A stretch of DNA of 63,100 nt, from contig CAADGB010000537.1 in NCBI GenBank assembly GCA_900696455.1, forward strand, positions 1 through 63,100, given 5' to 3'. The position numbers and the translations under genes were made by a program. The notes under the pieces are model-generated. The model was not told the DNA's origin and searched no databases. It saw only the letters and a program-made list of their open reading frames with translations. This DNA comes from an uncultured delta proteobacterium (GTDB taxonomy: Bacteria > Myxococcota_A > Polyangia > Haliangiales > Haliangiaceae). Shown in pieces: positions 46,701 through 55,016 of this stretch. The stretch's first letter is position 1; every line of letters starts with the position of its first letter.

Positions 46701-47738
46701 GTGAGCACGCGGCTGCGCATCGCCGTCATCGGCGCGGGCTCGATCGGCGGCTTCGTCGGCGGCACGCTGCTGGCAGCCGACGTCGCCGACGTCGTCCTGG
46801 TGGGCCGGCCGCGCCTGCGCGACGAGCTGGCGGCCCACGGCCTGACCGTGCGCGACCTCGGCCGCGACGCCACGGTGGCGGCCGCGCGCCTCGCCGTCGA
46901 GACCGCGATCGACGCGCCGGCGGTGGCGGCCTGCGACGCCGCGCTGGTGTGCGTGAAGAGCGCGCAGACCGCCGGGGTCGCCGCCGAGCTGGCGCGGGTG
47001 CTCGGCCCCGACGCCGTGATCGCGAGCCTGCAGAACGGCGTCGGCAACGCCGCCACGCTGCGCGCCGCGCTCGCCCCGCGCCAGGTGCTGGCGGCGATCG
47101 TCAGCTTCAACGTGGTGTCACCGGGCCACGGCGTCTTCCACCGCACGATGGACGGCCCGATCGTCGTCGAGGCCGCGACCTCGCCGGCCGCGCGCGCGCT
47201 GCTCGCCGCGCTGCGCGCCGCCGGCCTCCACCTCGAGGAGCGCGCCGACCTCGGGCCCGACCAGTGGAGCAAGCTGGTGGTCAACCTCAACAACGCGGTC
47301 AGCGCGCTGTCGGGCGCGCCCACCCGCCAGCTCCTCCTGTCGCCGGGCTACCGCCGGGTGGTGGCGGCGGTGGTCGACGAGGCGCTGGCGGTGCTGCGCG
47401 CCGCCGGCCTGCCCGCCGCCCGCTTCCGCGGCCTGCCCCTGCGGATCATGCCCGCGATCCTCCGCCTGCCCACCCCGCTGGTCCGCGTCGTCACCCGCGC
47501 CCAGATGAAGGTCGATCCCGAGGCCCGCTCGTCGATGTGGGAGGACCTCACCCGCGGCCGTCCGACCGAGGTCGACTACCTCAACGGCGAGATCGTCCGC
47601 CTCGGTGAGCGGACCGGCGTCGCGGCGCCGCTCAACCGCCGCATCGTCGAGCTGGTCCACGCCGCGGAGCGCGCCGGCCCGGGCTCGCCCGGTCTCGACG
47701 CCGCCGCGCTGTGGGCGGCGCTGCACGCTCGCGCCTGA
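46701..47738 (+). CDS. panE: Ketopantoate reductase family protein (PanE/ApbA)
   Basis: NADPH-dependent reduction of 2-dehydropantoate to pantoate for coenzyme A synthesis, or a related 2-oxoacid. A 345-residue protein. GAGSIGGFVGG at about 11-21, VCVKSAQT, SLQNGVGN, then catalytic Lys in WSKLVVNLNNAV and the C-terminal helical domain with SSMWEDLTRGRPTEVDYLNG. All hallmark residues are intact; about 40 residues longer than E. coli PanE. GTG start directly after a -10 box. Confidence 0.9.
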   Translation: MSTRLRIAVIGAGSIGGFVGGTLLAADVADVVLVGRPRLRDELAAHGLTVRDLGRDATVAAARLAVETAIDAPAVAACDAALVCVKSAQTAGVAAELARVLGPDAVIASLQNGVGNAATLRAALAPRQVLAAIVSFNVVSPGHGVFHRTMDGPIVVEAATSPAARALLAALRAAGLHLEERADLGPDQWSKLVVNLNNAVSALSGAPTRQLLLSPGYRRVVAAVVDEALAVLRAAGLPAARFRGLPLRIMPAILRLPTPLVRVVTRAQMKVDPEARSSMWEDLTRGRPTEVDYLNGEIVRLGERTGVAAPLNRRIVELVHAAERAGPGSPGLDAAALWAALHARA

Positions 47739-47744
47739 CGGCGC

Positions 47745-47760
47745 CGACCCGACCGGGTCG
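47745..47760. terminator. Hairpin between convergent genes
   Basis: CGACCC-GACC-GGGTCG (47745-47760) is a perfect short stem-loop in the 28 bp between the convergent panE and methyltransferase genes. There is no T run on either side, so it may be a weak bidirectional terminator. Confidence 0.45.
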
Positions 47761-47766
47761 CGTCGG

Positions 47767-48402
47767 TCACGCCCGGGTGATCAGGAAGCAGCGCTCGCGG
47801 GCCTCGGTGCCGGCGGGGGCCCGCGGCAGCTCGGCGGCGCCGACGGCGAGCTCGTCGACGGCGTGCCCGGCGTGGAGCGCGCGCACCTCGTCGGCGAGGA
47901 CGGCGAACGGTGGGCCCTCGATCGCCCCCGGCGGGTACTCGAGGGTGACGAGGAGCCCGGGCGCGCCCGGCGCCAGCAGGTCGTCGAGGTGGGCGACGTA
48001 GCGCGCGCGCAGGTCGGGCGGCAGGGCGATGAGCGCCGCCCGGTCGTACCAGGCGTCGAGCGGACCGAGGAGGCCGGGGTCGGTGGCGAAGAAGTCGCCG
48101 GCGAGCACGCGCAGCGCGCCGGCGGCGTACTCGGTGAGCTCGCCCCGCCGCTGCACCGTCGGCGTCACGCCCTGCTCGTCGAAGAACGCGCGCACCGCGT
48201 CCTCGACCAGCTCGACGCCGACGACCTCGTGGCCGCGGCTCGCCAGGTACGCGAGGTCGACCGCCTTGCCGCACAGGGGCACCAGCACCCGGCGCGCCAC
48301 GCCCAGCCGCTCGACGTGCCGCTCGAGGTAGGCGTTGGGCCGGCCCTCGTGGAAGCCGATCCGCCCCTCCGCCCAGCGCTCGATCCAGAACGAGGGTTCC
48401 AT
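47767..48402 (-). CDS. Thiopurine S-methyltransferase family protein
   Basis: A 211-residue SAM-dependent methyltransferase. It opens WIERWAEGRIGFHEGRPNAY as in bacterial TPMTs, then VLVPLCGKAVDLAYLASRGH (SAM motif I) and VGVELVEDAV; GDFFATDP and YDRAALIALP complete the fold. These enzymes methylate thiols or oxyanions such as selenite and tellurite. TACCCT ends 7 nt before the ATG. Confidence 0.9.
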   Translation of the reverse strand: MEPSFWIERWAEGRIGFHEGRPNAYLERHVERLGVARRVLVPLCGKAVDLAYLASRGHEVVGVELVEDAVRAFFDEQGVTPTVQRRGELTEYAAGALRVLAGDFFATDPGLLGPLDAWYDRAALIALPPDLRARYVAHLDDLLAPGAPGLLVTLEYPPGAIEGPPFAVLADEVRALHAGHAVDELAVGAAELPRAPAGTEARERCFLITRA

Positions 48403-48478
48403 CGCGGCCAGGGTACCCCCGGGGGCGCCCCGGATCGACCTCCAGCGCCGGGGTCCGGCGCGGCCGCCGCGCCCGGCG

Positions 48479-48775
48479 TCAGGCCTCGCCGTCGAGGCGC
48501 GCGGCGACGAGGCGCTCGGCCTCGAGCCAGTCGTCGACCTCGCCGCCGGGCGCGAAGCCGCGACGCTCGGCGAGGAGGTAGGCCTCGCGCCGGACCTCGT
48601 CGCGCCGCGCGACGTCGGCGCCGTCGACCGCGGCCCCGGCCGTGGCGCCGCCGCCGGCCTCACCGTCGATCGGCTCGGGCGCCGGCTCGGCGACCGGCGC
48701 GGGGACCACCGCGAGCACGGGCGGCGCGCTGCTGGCGCGGGCCCGGCGACCCTGAGGCTTCTTCGGCGAGGACAT
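48479..48775 (-). CDS. Small DUF2934-like protein
   Basis: A 98-residue protein. The first 60 residues are basic then Ala/Pro-rich and disordered. The end (RREAYLLAERRGFAPGGEVD followed by WLEAER) is the DUF2934 helix pair. Role unknown. The 182 bp upstream (48776-48957) hold no gene I can support. Confidence 0.65.
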   Translation of the reverse strand: MSSPKKPQGRRARASSAPPVLAVVPAPVAEPAPEPIDGEAGGGATAGAAVDGADVARRDEVRREAYLLAERRGFAPGGEVDDWLEAERLVAARLDGEA

Positions 48776-48957
48776 GCCTGCAGGGACCAGCACACCGCGT
48801 ACCAGCCGCGGGGGTGGCCATCGCGGCGCCGGCGGTCGCCACCGCGCGCCGCCAGCGGGCCGCCGCGTCGCCGGGGTGGACGCGATCGGAGGCCGGCGTC
48901 GCGAATCGCAACGCGGCGTGCGCGAGGGCGATCGCCCCGGCCGCGCCTCGGCGCCGG

Positions 48958-50583
48958 TCAGGTCCCGGGGCAGGTGACCGGCGCCGCCGTCGGGCACACC
49001 AGCCGTCGGCCGCCGTGACCCGGCCGCATCGACATCACGTGGATGTCGTGGGCCTCGAACGCCGGGATGTACAGCTCGGCGAACCCGAGCCAGCCGCGGC
49101 GATCGTAGCGGACCGCGACCTCGCCGATCGTCGAGAAGACCACGCCGGGCGGGCGCGGGGTCTGGGTCGTGCCCTCGCCGTAGAAGTCGTTGAGGTCGAA
49201 GATCACCGACACCTCGTAGCCCCAGCCGCGGACGAGCGAGGTCGGTCGCAGCACCCAGACCTTGCCGGCCTCGTCACCGCCGACGACGATCCACGGCCGC
49301 GACAGGCCGGCGAACAGGCGCCTCGGCCAGAACACGTGGGCCTTGCCGGGGGCGAGGCGGCCGGGCGACGAGGCGCCGGGCAGCGACGGGTTGGGCCGGA
49401 TCTCGTCGAGGAGCGTGCGCCGCGTCCACGGCCGCGTGAACACGTCGCCCCGTGGCGGGGTGAGCGCGTAGACCCGCCCCGGGACCGCGCTCGAGGTCGC
49501 CGGCGTGCAGTTGTCGGGCTGGTGGTTGGTGACCAGCAGGTCGACCGTGCCGTCGTGGTCGAGGTCCACGGGCTGGGCGTCGAACGGGAAGCCCTGATCG
49601 GCGGACAGCACCGCGACCCGCGGCAGGCGGAACCGCGACGCGTCGACGTCGGCCCAGGTCCCACCGGCGGGCGCGCCGTAGAGCGCGACGGTGCCGTGCT
49701 GGGGCGGCGGCTGGCCCGGCCCCGACGGCGCGCCGGTGAAGAAGTGGGTGGCCACGATCTCGGGGACGCCGTCGCCCTCGAAGTCGTGCATCGCGAGGTG
49801 GATGTCGGGCCCCATGAAGCCCGCCGGCGGTCCGCCCCACAGCACGACCTCGCGCCACGGCGTCGCCGGATCGAGGGCGGCGCCGGGGTTGACGAAGTAG
49901 ACCAGCTCGGCGAACGGCGGGTAGACCGACGGGAACACCCGGAAGCCGCTGCGCGCGGTCACGATGTCGAGGAGCCCGTCGCCGTCCATGTCGTGGAACA
50001 GCGCGCGGTGGTAGAAGCGCGGCGAGTTGGCCGGATCGCCGGGGAAGGTGAAGCCGCTCGCCGCCTGCGTGCTCTGGTGGATGACGTACTCGTCGCCGGT
50101 CGCGACGTCGATCGCGGTCAGCCGGCCGGGCGCGATCGCGGGGTGGAAGCCCTGGGGGACGACCACGGCCTCGAACGGGAAGGCGCCGTCGGGCGCGCGC
50201 GCCGCCTCGTTCGGCCAGACCGTGCGTCCGCCGAGCCCGCCCGGCCCCAGCTCGCGATCGGTCAGCTCCTCGACGTCGGTGGCGGCGTCGAAGGTGGCCG
50301 GATCGACCCCGGCCAGGCCGGGGATGCGCGCCACCCGATCGCGGGCGTAGGTGATGAACGGCGGCCCGGGCTGCGGATTGCGATACGCGTTGTAGAAGCT
50401 CGACACGGTGAGGCCGTCACCGTCGTCGTAGCGATCGACGCGCATGAACGCGGGGCGCCACGGCAGCTCGAGCACGCCGTGGGTCCACAGCGGTGGACAC
50501 GAGGGCGCGCCGGCGGCGGCGTCGGACGCGGCGAGGAGTGGAACGGCGACGAGGGCGAGCGCGAGCGTCGGGGGCTTCCGCAT
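48958..50583 (-). CDS. Secreted FG-GAP/VCBS-repeat protein
   Basis: A 541-residue exported protein (signal peptide ends near ASDAAAG, about 25). Beta-propeller repeats with Asp-rich calcium loops: DRYDDGDGL, HDMDGDGLLDIVTA, HDFEGDGVPEIVATHFF, DLDHDGTVDLLVTNH. Four clear FG-GAP/VCBS loops plus strands such as RPWIVVGGDEAGKVWVLRP point to an integrin-alpha-like propeller. The C-terminal pair of Cys (RLVCPTAAPVTCPGT) may close it. Function unknown, probably surface binding. Confidence 0.82.
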   Translation of the reverse strand: MRKPPTLALALVAVPLLAASDAAAGAPSCPPLWTHGVLELPWRPAFMRVDRYDDGDGLTVSSFYNAYRNPQPGPPFITYARDRVARIPGLAGVDPATFDAATDVEELTDRELGPGGLGGRTVWPNEAARAPDGAFPFEAVVVPQGFHPAIAPGRLTAIDVATGDEYVIHQSTQAASGFTFPGDPANSPRFYHRALFHDMDGDGLLDIVTARSGFRVFPSVYPPFAELVYFVNPGAALDPATPWREVVLWGGPPAGFMGPDIHLAMHDFEGDGVPEIVATHFFTGAPSGPGQPPPQHGTVALYGAPAGGTWADVDASRFRLPRVAVLSADQGFPFDAQPVDLDHDGTVDLLVTNHQPDNCTPATSSAVPGRVYALTPPRGDVFTRPWTRRTLLDEIRPNPSLPGASSPGRLAPGKAHVFWPRRLFAGLSRPWIVVGGDEAGKVWVLRPTSLVRGWGYEVSVIFDLNDFYGEGTTQTPRPPGVVFSTIGEVAVRYDRRGWLGFAELYIPAFEAHDIHVMSMRPGHGGRRLVCPTAAPVTCPGT

Positions 50584-50643
50584 GGGCGGCATCTGATGCC
50601 CGCGCGGAGCTCTTTGCAAGCCGGACGTGCGACTTTCTACTTT

Positions 50644-51522
50644 CTATGTTACAGAAGCGATTTCAGACGGTTGGAGCTGGAAGACTCCCATCACGTCGGT
50701 GGGGGGACTGCGCCAGTGCCCGATCGCGGCGTCGAGGAGCGCCCCCGGCGCGAACATCGCGAGGCGGACCTGCGGCGGGTCGAACGCGACGTCGAGGGTG
50801 TCGTCGACGGCGCGCAGGTAGCGTTGCAGGTAGGGCTGGTTGAGCGTCGGCACCCACGAGCTGGCGTAGGTCGTGTGGTACCAGCGCACCAGCCGCCAGC
50901 CGCGCGCCGCCGCCGCCGCGCGCAGCGCGGCGCCGCTCAGGATGTGACGGTGGTAGGGCTGGTGGAGTGAATGGACGAACCGCTCCGGCTCGCCGAGGTC
51001 GAGGGCGGCGGCGTCGGGCGTGCCGATCGCGATCAGGCCGCCCGGCCGGCCCAGGCCCTCGAGCGTGGCCAGGAGCGCGCGCGGCGCGGCCACGTGCTCG
51101 ATCACGTCCTGGGCGAGCACGACGTCGTAGGTGCGGGCGAGCGCCGCCTCGTCGGCGAACCCCGGCGTGTAGCGATCGTAGCCGTGGGCGTCGGCGCCGC
51201 GGCGGCGCAGCTCGTCGACCAGGAGCCCGCTGCCGCAGCCGTAGTCGAGGACGCGGGCGTCGGCGGCGGCGCCCGCCCGGCGCAGCCGCTGCCCCAGCCG
51301 GCCGTGGAAGTGGCGCAGCACGCGCGACGGCTGCGCCCGCTGGAACGGGTAGTCGCGGTAGTAGTGATCGAGGTCGACCTCGTCGGCGGCGTGGATCGAG
51401 CGGCACGCGCCGCAGCGCCACACCGCGAACGCCTGGTCGCGGTGGGCGCGCACGTTGGAGCGCACCCGCGCGGTCTCGGCCACCGGCGCCGGCTCGGCGC
51501 CACACACGCAGCAGCTCGGCAC
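50644..51522 (-). CDS. SAM-dependent methyltransferase with N-terminal zinc finger
   Basis: A 292-residue class I methyltransferase. Cys5/Cys8 (CVCG) and Cys37/Cys40 (CGAC) should hold a zinc. Motif I is VLDYGCGSGLLVDEL, then AQDVIEHVAAPRALL and GGLIAIGTPDAAALD. This zinc-finger plus methyltransferase-23 layout is common in sugar and secondary-metabolite C-methyltransferases. GTG start, TAGACT ending 7 nt upstream. Its 3' end and the 60 bp beyond are AT-richer (50615-50660) than the surroundings. Confidence 0.88.
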   Translation of the reverse strand: MPSCCVCGAEPAPVAETARVRSNVRAHRDQAFAVWRCGACRSIHAADEVDLDHYYRDYPFQRAQPSRVLRHFHGRLGQRLRRAGAAADARVLDYGCGSGLLVDELRRRGADAHGYDRYTPGFADEAALARTYDVVLAQDVIEHVAAPRALLATLEGLGRPGGLIAIGTPDAAALDLGEPERFVHSLHQPYHRHILSGAALRAAAAARGWRLVRWYHTTYASSWVPTLNQPYLQRYLRAVDDTLDVAFDPPQVRLAMFAPGALLDAAIGHWRSPPTDVMGVFQLQPSEIASVT

Positions 51523-51567
51523 GGCGGCCAGTCTAGCGCGCTCGCCCTCGCCCGGCGGCGCCCGCGA

Positions 51568-52068
51568 TCACTCGCAGTTGAAGCGGCAGGCGAAGCAGCC
51601 GTCCTCGTCGCCGAGGTTGCAGCCGCGGATGATGTCGACGCAGCCGTCGGCAGGCAGCGGCTCGTTGTTCATCATCTGCATGCCGACGCGCATCGTGCAG
51701 GCCTCGGCGATGCCGGAATCGCACGCCTCGCGCAGGCCGGCCAGGATCGCGGTCTGGTACTCGGCGCGCTCCTCGGCGCTCATCTCCACGCCCAGCTCCT
51801 GCAGCTTGATGCAGATCGCCGCCTGGTAGCAGGCACCGGCGTCGCCGCCGTTGCAGGCGTCGACCCGCCCCCGGGTGTCGCTGCAGCCCTCCTCCTTGGG
51901 CTTGGGCTGGCGGGTCTCGGCCAGCGCCGGATCGACCTGGCACTTGCTCGGCGCCTCGGGGGCGGCCGGTGGGGGCGCCGAGCCGCCGCCACAGGCGGCG
52001 AGGACGACGAGTGCGGCGAGCGCGGCGAGCGCGGCGAGCGCGATGGACGAACCGATCGTGAGGCGCAT
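51568..52068 (-). CDS. Cys-rich Sel1-like lipoprotein
   Basis: A 166-residue lipoprotein (VVLAAC at about 20-25). The mature part has paired Cys at short spacing inside helical units (CNGGDAGACYQAAICIK, LREACDSGIAEACTM, CNLGDEDGCFACRFNCE), the pattern of Sel1/Hcp cysteine-rich repeats where each repeat is closed by a disulfide. It probably mediates protein-protein contact in the periplasm. TAGCGT ends exactly 6 nt before the ATG. Confidence 0.75.
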   Translation of the reverse strand: MRLTIGSSIALAALAALAALVVLAACGGGSAPPPAAPEAPSKCQVDPALAETRQPKPKEEGCSDTRGRVDACNGGDAGACYQAAICIKLQELGVEMSAEERAEYQTAILAGLREACDSGIAEACTMRVGMQMMNNEPLPADGCVDIIRGCNLGDEDGCFACRFNCE

Positions 52069-52074
52069 GGCGTC

Positions 52075-52080
52075 ACGCTA
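52075..52080 (-). promoter_or_regulatory. -10 box (TAGCGT) of the Sel1-like lipoprotein gene
   Basis: It ends 6 nt before the ATG at 52068, divergent from the box at 52139. Confidence 0.5.
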
Positions 52081-52138
52081 CCCGATCGCGCCCCGACGGA
52101 GCGAACCGCGCCGCGTGAATTCCGCGGCGCGCCCGCCG

Positions 52139-52144
52139 TATAGT
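52139..52144 (+). promoter_or_regulatory. -10 box (TATAGT) of the YARHG gene
   Basis: It ends 6 nt before the ATG at 52151, with no ribosome site between. This is the best -10 match to TATAAT in the window. Confidence 0.6.
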
Positions 52145-52150
52145 CCGACG

Positions 52151-52753
52151 ATGAGACAGGCTCCGGTCCTCCTCACCATGTGTGCGGGTGTGCTGCTGGC
52201 GGCGCCCGGCGCGGCCCACGCCGATCCCACCAGCGTCCGCGCCGCCTACCTCGAGCTCCGCGACGGCGGGTGCAAGGTCAGCGACATCGGCTCGCCGATC
52301 GTGGCCCGCGCCCTGCGCAACGTGCCGTACGCCATGAACGGCAAGATCTTCAAGTCGCCCGAGCTGACCTACCTCTTCCAGCGCGACGGCGGCTGGTACA
52401 CCGGCTCGGACGCCGACGCCGACATCAAGAGCGAGGATCGCGCCTGCGTGCGCGCGCTCGACGCCCAGGAGAAGGCGCTGCGCAAGCGGGTCAAGCTCAA
52501 GGCGCCGATCGAGGCGGCCATCACCCGCCACCCCGGCGCCGTCCTCGACATGTCGCGCGTGGTCCTCGCCGACTTCAAGAAGTTCTCCCAGGCGCAGAAG
52601 ACCCGGGACGGGGTCCGCTCGTGGACCATCCACTTCGAGGCCGGCGGCGGCGCCGCCCTCGTCACCGTCGAGTGCCGGCTGCCGGAGGTCGAGGCCAAGG
52701 CCAAGGCGCCCGACTGGTCCAAGCTCGACTGCAACGTCATCGCCGCCGGCTGA
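52151..52753 (+). CDS. Secreted YARHG-like domain protein
   Basis: A 200-residue exported protein (signal peptide ends near AAHA, residue 24). ALRNVPYAMNGKIFKSPEL with a following RDGGWY is the YARHG pattern (R-N-xxYAxxGxxFKSPEL...WY), an extracellular domain found in many secreted bacterial proteins, here with Met-Asn in place of Arg-His. A charged helical part follows (residues 90-140), then a beta-rich end. Role unknown. Confidence 0.78.
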   Translation: MRQAPVLLTMCAGVLLAAPGAAHADPTSVRAAYLELRDGGCKVSDIGSPIVARALRNVPYAMNGKIFKSPELTYLFQRDGGWYTGSDADADIKSEDRACVRALDAQEKALRKRVKLKAPIEAAITRHPGAVLDMSRVVLADFKKFSQAQKTRDGVRSWTIHFEAGGGAALVTVECRLPEVEAKAKAPDWSKLDCNVIAAG

Positions 52754-52783
52754 GGCCGCCGCCACGACGGCCCGCGCGGACGC

Positions 52784-54271
52784 TCAGAACGTCACGCGGG
52801 TCTGACCGCTGGCCGGATCGACGAGCTCGACCGGCGCGCCGTCGGTGCGCAGCACGAGCTGGCCGGCGCGGAACGCCACCTCGTCGAGATCGTCGAGCTG
52901 GCGCTCCCAGCGCACGCCGCCGCTGGCGACGTCGACCAGGCGCAGGGTCTTGGGCCCGTTGGACTCGCCGAAGGCGTAGGCGACCTGGCCGCCCGGCCCC
53001 AGCCGCACGCCGGGCGCCACGCCGTCGGCGATGATCCCGCTGTCGTGGCGCACGGTCATCGACCGCGGCTCGACCACGGCGATGCGGCGGTGGCCGTCCC
53101 AGTCCTTGGCGTCGATCACGATGGCGTCGCCGTGCCCCCAGAGCGCCGAGACGTTGTGCTTGGACCACGGCAGCGACCGGGTGCCGGCGCCGCCGCCGCC
53201 GCCGAAGAGGCGGGCGAAGAAGCCCTTCTTCGGCGCGGCGCCGGTCGGCGCCACCGGCAGGATCTCGGTGCCGGCGCTGCCGTTGATGGGCACCAGCACC
53301 TCGCCGCCCACGATCGCCACGCCCTGATCGAGGTCGACCGACTCGGCGGCGACGAACCACCGCTCCTGACCGGTGGCGAGATCGACCAGCGCCACGCCGT
53401 CCTGGTCATCGGGCCCGCGATCGCTGACCGCCAGCACCAGCGCGCCGGGCACGAGCACGCCGTCGCTGGCCTCGAAGCGGGCCACCGCCTGGCCGCTGCG
53501 CGGATCGAGCAGCTCGTACTGGTGCCACTCGGCGCACACGAACAGGGCGCGGCCGTCGGTCTGCGGGTGACCCTCACACCGCCGCTGCCACAGCGCCTGG
53601 CCGGAGTCGCGGTCGAACGCCGACAGGACGTCGTCCTCGGTCGTGACCACGACCACGCCGCCGTGCGCGGTCAGGACCTCGCGCAGGTCGGTCTCGTCGC
53701 CGGCCAGCGCGGCGCCGTCGACGTCGACGGCGATGCGCGCGCTCAGCCTGGCCTGCCACAGGCCGCGGCCGGTCGGGCCGTCGATCGCGGTCAGGACGCC
53801 CTGGTGGGCGACGTAGATGCGGCCACCGCGGCCGCACATCGAGCGCACCTCGGGGCAGGTCTGGAAGTGGCTGCCGTGCATCGCCTCCCACCTCACCTGC
53901 CGCGAGCCCGGATCGACGCCGCGGACGTGCCAGCGGCCGTCGCCGCCGACCTGGGCGCCGACCGCGACCAGGCCGCCGGCGCCGTCCTCGACCACGACCA
54001 CCGACGCCGTCGACGCGAACAGGCTGGGGCCGGCGCCCGGCACCTGCGCCCGCGCCTGCTGGTCGTGCATGGCGGCGGCGGTGTTGCCGTGCTGCAGCGC
54101 CCACGCCTGGTAGGCGGCGGCCTGGGCGGCGCTCGGGCCGCCGCCCGCCGGCACGACGATCTGCTGCTGGCACCGCGGGCAGGGGACGACCATGCCCGCC
54201 GCCATCGTCGCCGGCAGCGCGCCGCCGCACTGCGGGCACGGGAACGACGGGAAGCCCGCCGGGACCACCAT
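52784..54271 (-). CDS. Zinc-ribbon protein with PQQ-like beta-propeller
   Basis: A 495-residue protein without signal peptide. Cys12/Cys15 and Cys31/Cys34 form an N-terminal zinc ribbon (CPQC, CPRC). After a Gln/Ala linker come PQQ-like propeller blades: VRGVDPGSRQVRWEAMHG, TAIDGPTGRGLWQARL, SAFDRDSGQALWQRRCEG, ELLDPRSGQAVARFEA, ALVDLATGQERWFVAAE, VDVASGGVRWERQL. A basic Gly-rich loop (KKGFFARLFGGGGG) interrupts the sixth. The start overlaps the stop of the upstream gene by one base. No sugar dehydrogenase residues are seen, so it is probably a scaffold or sensor. Confidence 0.82.
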   Translation of the reverse strand: MVVPAGFPSFPCPQCGGALPATMAAGMVVPCPRCQQQIVVPAGGGPSAAQAAAYQAWALQHGNTAAAMHDQQARAQVPGAGPSLFASTASVVVVEDGAGGLVAVGAQVGGDGRWHVRGVDPGSRQVRWEAMHGSHFQTCPEVRSMCGRGGRIYVAHQGVLTAIDGPTGRGLWQARLSARIAVDVDGAALAGDETDLREVLTAHGGVVVVTTEDDVLSAFDRDSGQALWQRRCEGHPQTDGRALFVCAEWHQYELLDPRSGQAVARFEASDGVLVPGALVLAVSDRGPDDQDGVALVDLATGQERWFVAAESVDLDQGVAIVGGEVLVPINGSAGTEILPVAPTGAAPKKGFFARLFGGGGGAGTRSLPWSKHNVSALWGHGDAIVIDAKDWDGHRRIAVVEPRSMTVRHDSGIIADGVAPGVRLGPGGQVAYAFGESNGPKTLRLVDVASGGVRWERQLDDLDEVAFRAGQLVLRTDGAPVELVDPASGQTRVTF

Positions 54272-54831
54272 CACCGCCTCCCGTACGCGGCCATCGCCTG
54301 CTGGTGCATGCCGAAGTACGTCGAGCTCAGGATGTTGGCGGCCATCGCGTCGGCCTGCGGCCCCATCCGCCACTTCCAGGTGCCGTCGACCTCCGCCCAG
54401 CGGCCGGCGTCGAGCTGGAAGTCGGCGAGCACGGCGGCCTGAGGGTGGCCGAGCTGGAGCCGCGCGTTGATCGCGGCGTAGCGATCGAGGGTGATGCCGT
54501 GGGGCGGTGTCGCGTACTCGGGCGGCATCTGGTACGAGCTCGAGACGCTCGCCATCTGCGCCTGGTACTGCACGCGGCTGGCGGCCATCGCGAACTCGGG
54601 GTTGCCGTTGTGGCGGACGGCGAGCGCCTCCTTCACCTTCTCCCAGTGGGCCATGTCCTTGAGGCCCCACGTCGCCAGCGCCTGCGCCAGCTCGGCCGGG
54701 CCGGCCCGCTCGCCCTGATCGACGTCGTGGTCGACGCGCCAGTACGCCTCCACGTCGTCGGGGTTGATCTTGCCGTAGTCCACCTTGGCCGGGCCGCCGA
54801 AGAGCCCGAGGATCGCGTCGAGGAGTCCCAT
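54271..54831 (-). CDS. Cytosolic protein of unknown function, partner of the propeller gene
   Basis: A 186-residue, soluble, largely helical protein. MGLLDAILGLFGGPAKVDYG opens it; residues 40-80 contain paired Trp (ATWGLKDMAHWEKVKEAL), and 90-115 are Gln/Ser-rich. The end (DGTWKWRMGPQADAMAANIL) resembles the N-terminal parts of small DUF-type proteins I cannot name. It is coupled to the propeller gene (TGATG) and is the first gene of the pair. TAGGGT ends 6 nt before its ATG. Confidence 0.75.
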   Translation of the reverse strand: MGLLDAILGLFGGPAKVDYGKINPDDVEAYWRVDHDVDQGERAGPAELAQALATWGLKDMAHWEKVKEALAVRHNGNPEFAMAASRVQYQAQMASVSSSYQMPPEYATPPHGITLDRYAAINARLQLGHPQAAVLADFQLDAGRWAEVDGTWKWRMGPQADAMAANILSSTYFGMHQQAMAAYGRR

Positions 54832-54837
54832 GCGTTC

Positions 54838-54867
54838 ACCCTAGGCGGGTGGCTCGCGCCACTTCAA
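54838..54867 (-). promoter_or_regulatory. Promoter of the 54831 two-gene operon
   Basis: On the minus strand TTGAAG (54862-54867) is 18 bp from TAGGGT (54838-54843), which ends 6 nt before the ATG. The -10 hexamer is the one seen at phaR and the phasin gene. Confidence 0.6.
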
Positions 54868-55016
54868 GCCCCCCGCCGATGTCCCGCCACACGACGCCAG
54901 GCCCTCTCGTGACTTGCCGTCACGTGCCGGTCACTCCCGTGCGCTCGGGACTCGCCGCGCTCGCCCCCGGCGCTGATTGGAGCGGGAAGATCCGGGGCCC
55001 CGCGCGTCATCCCTGC

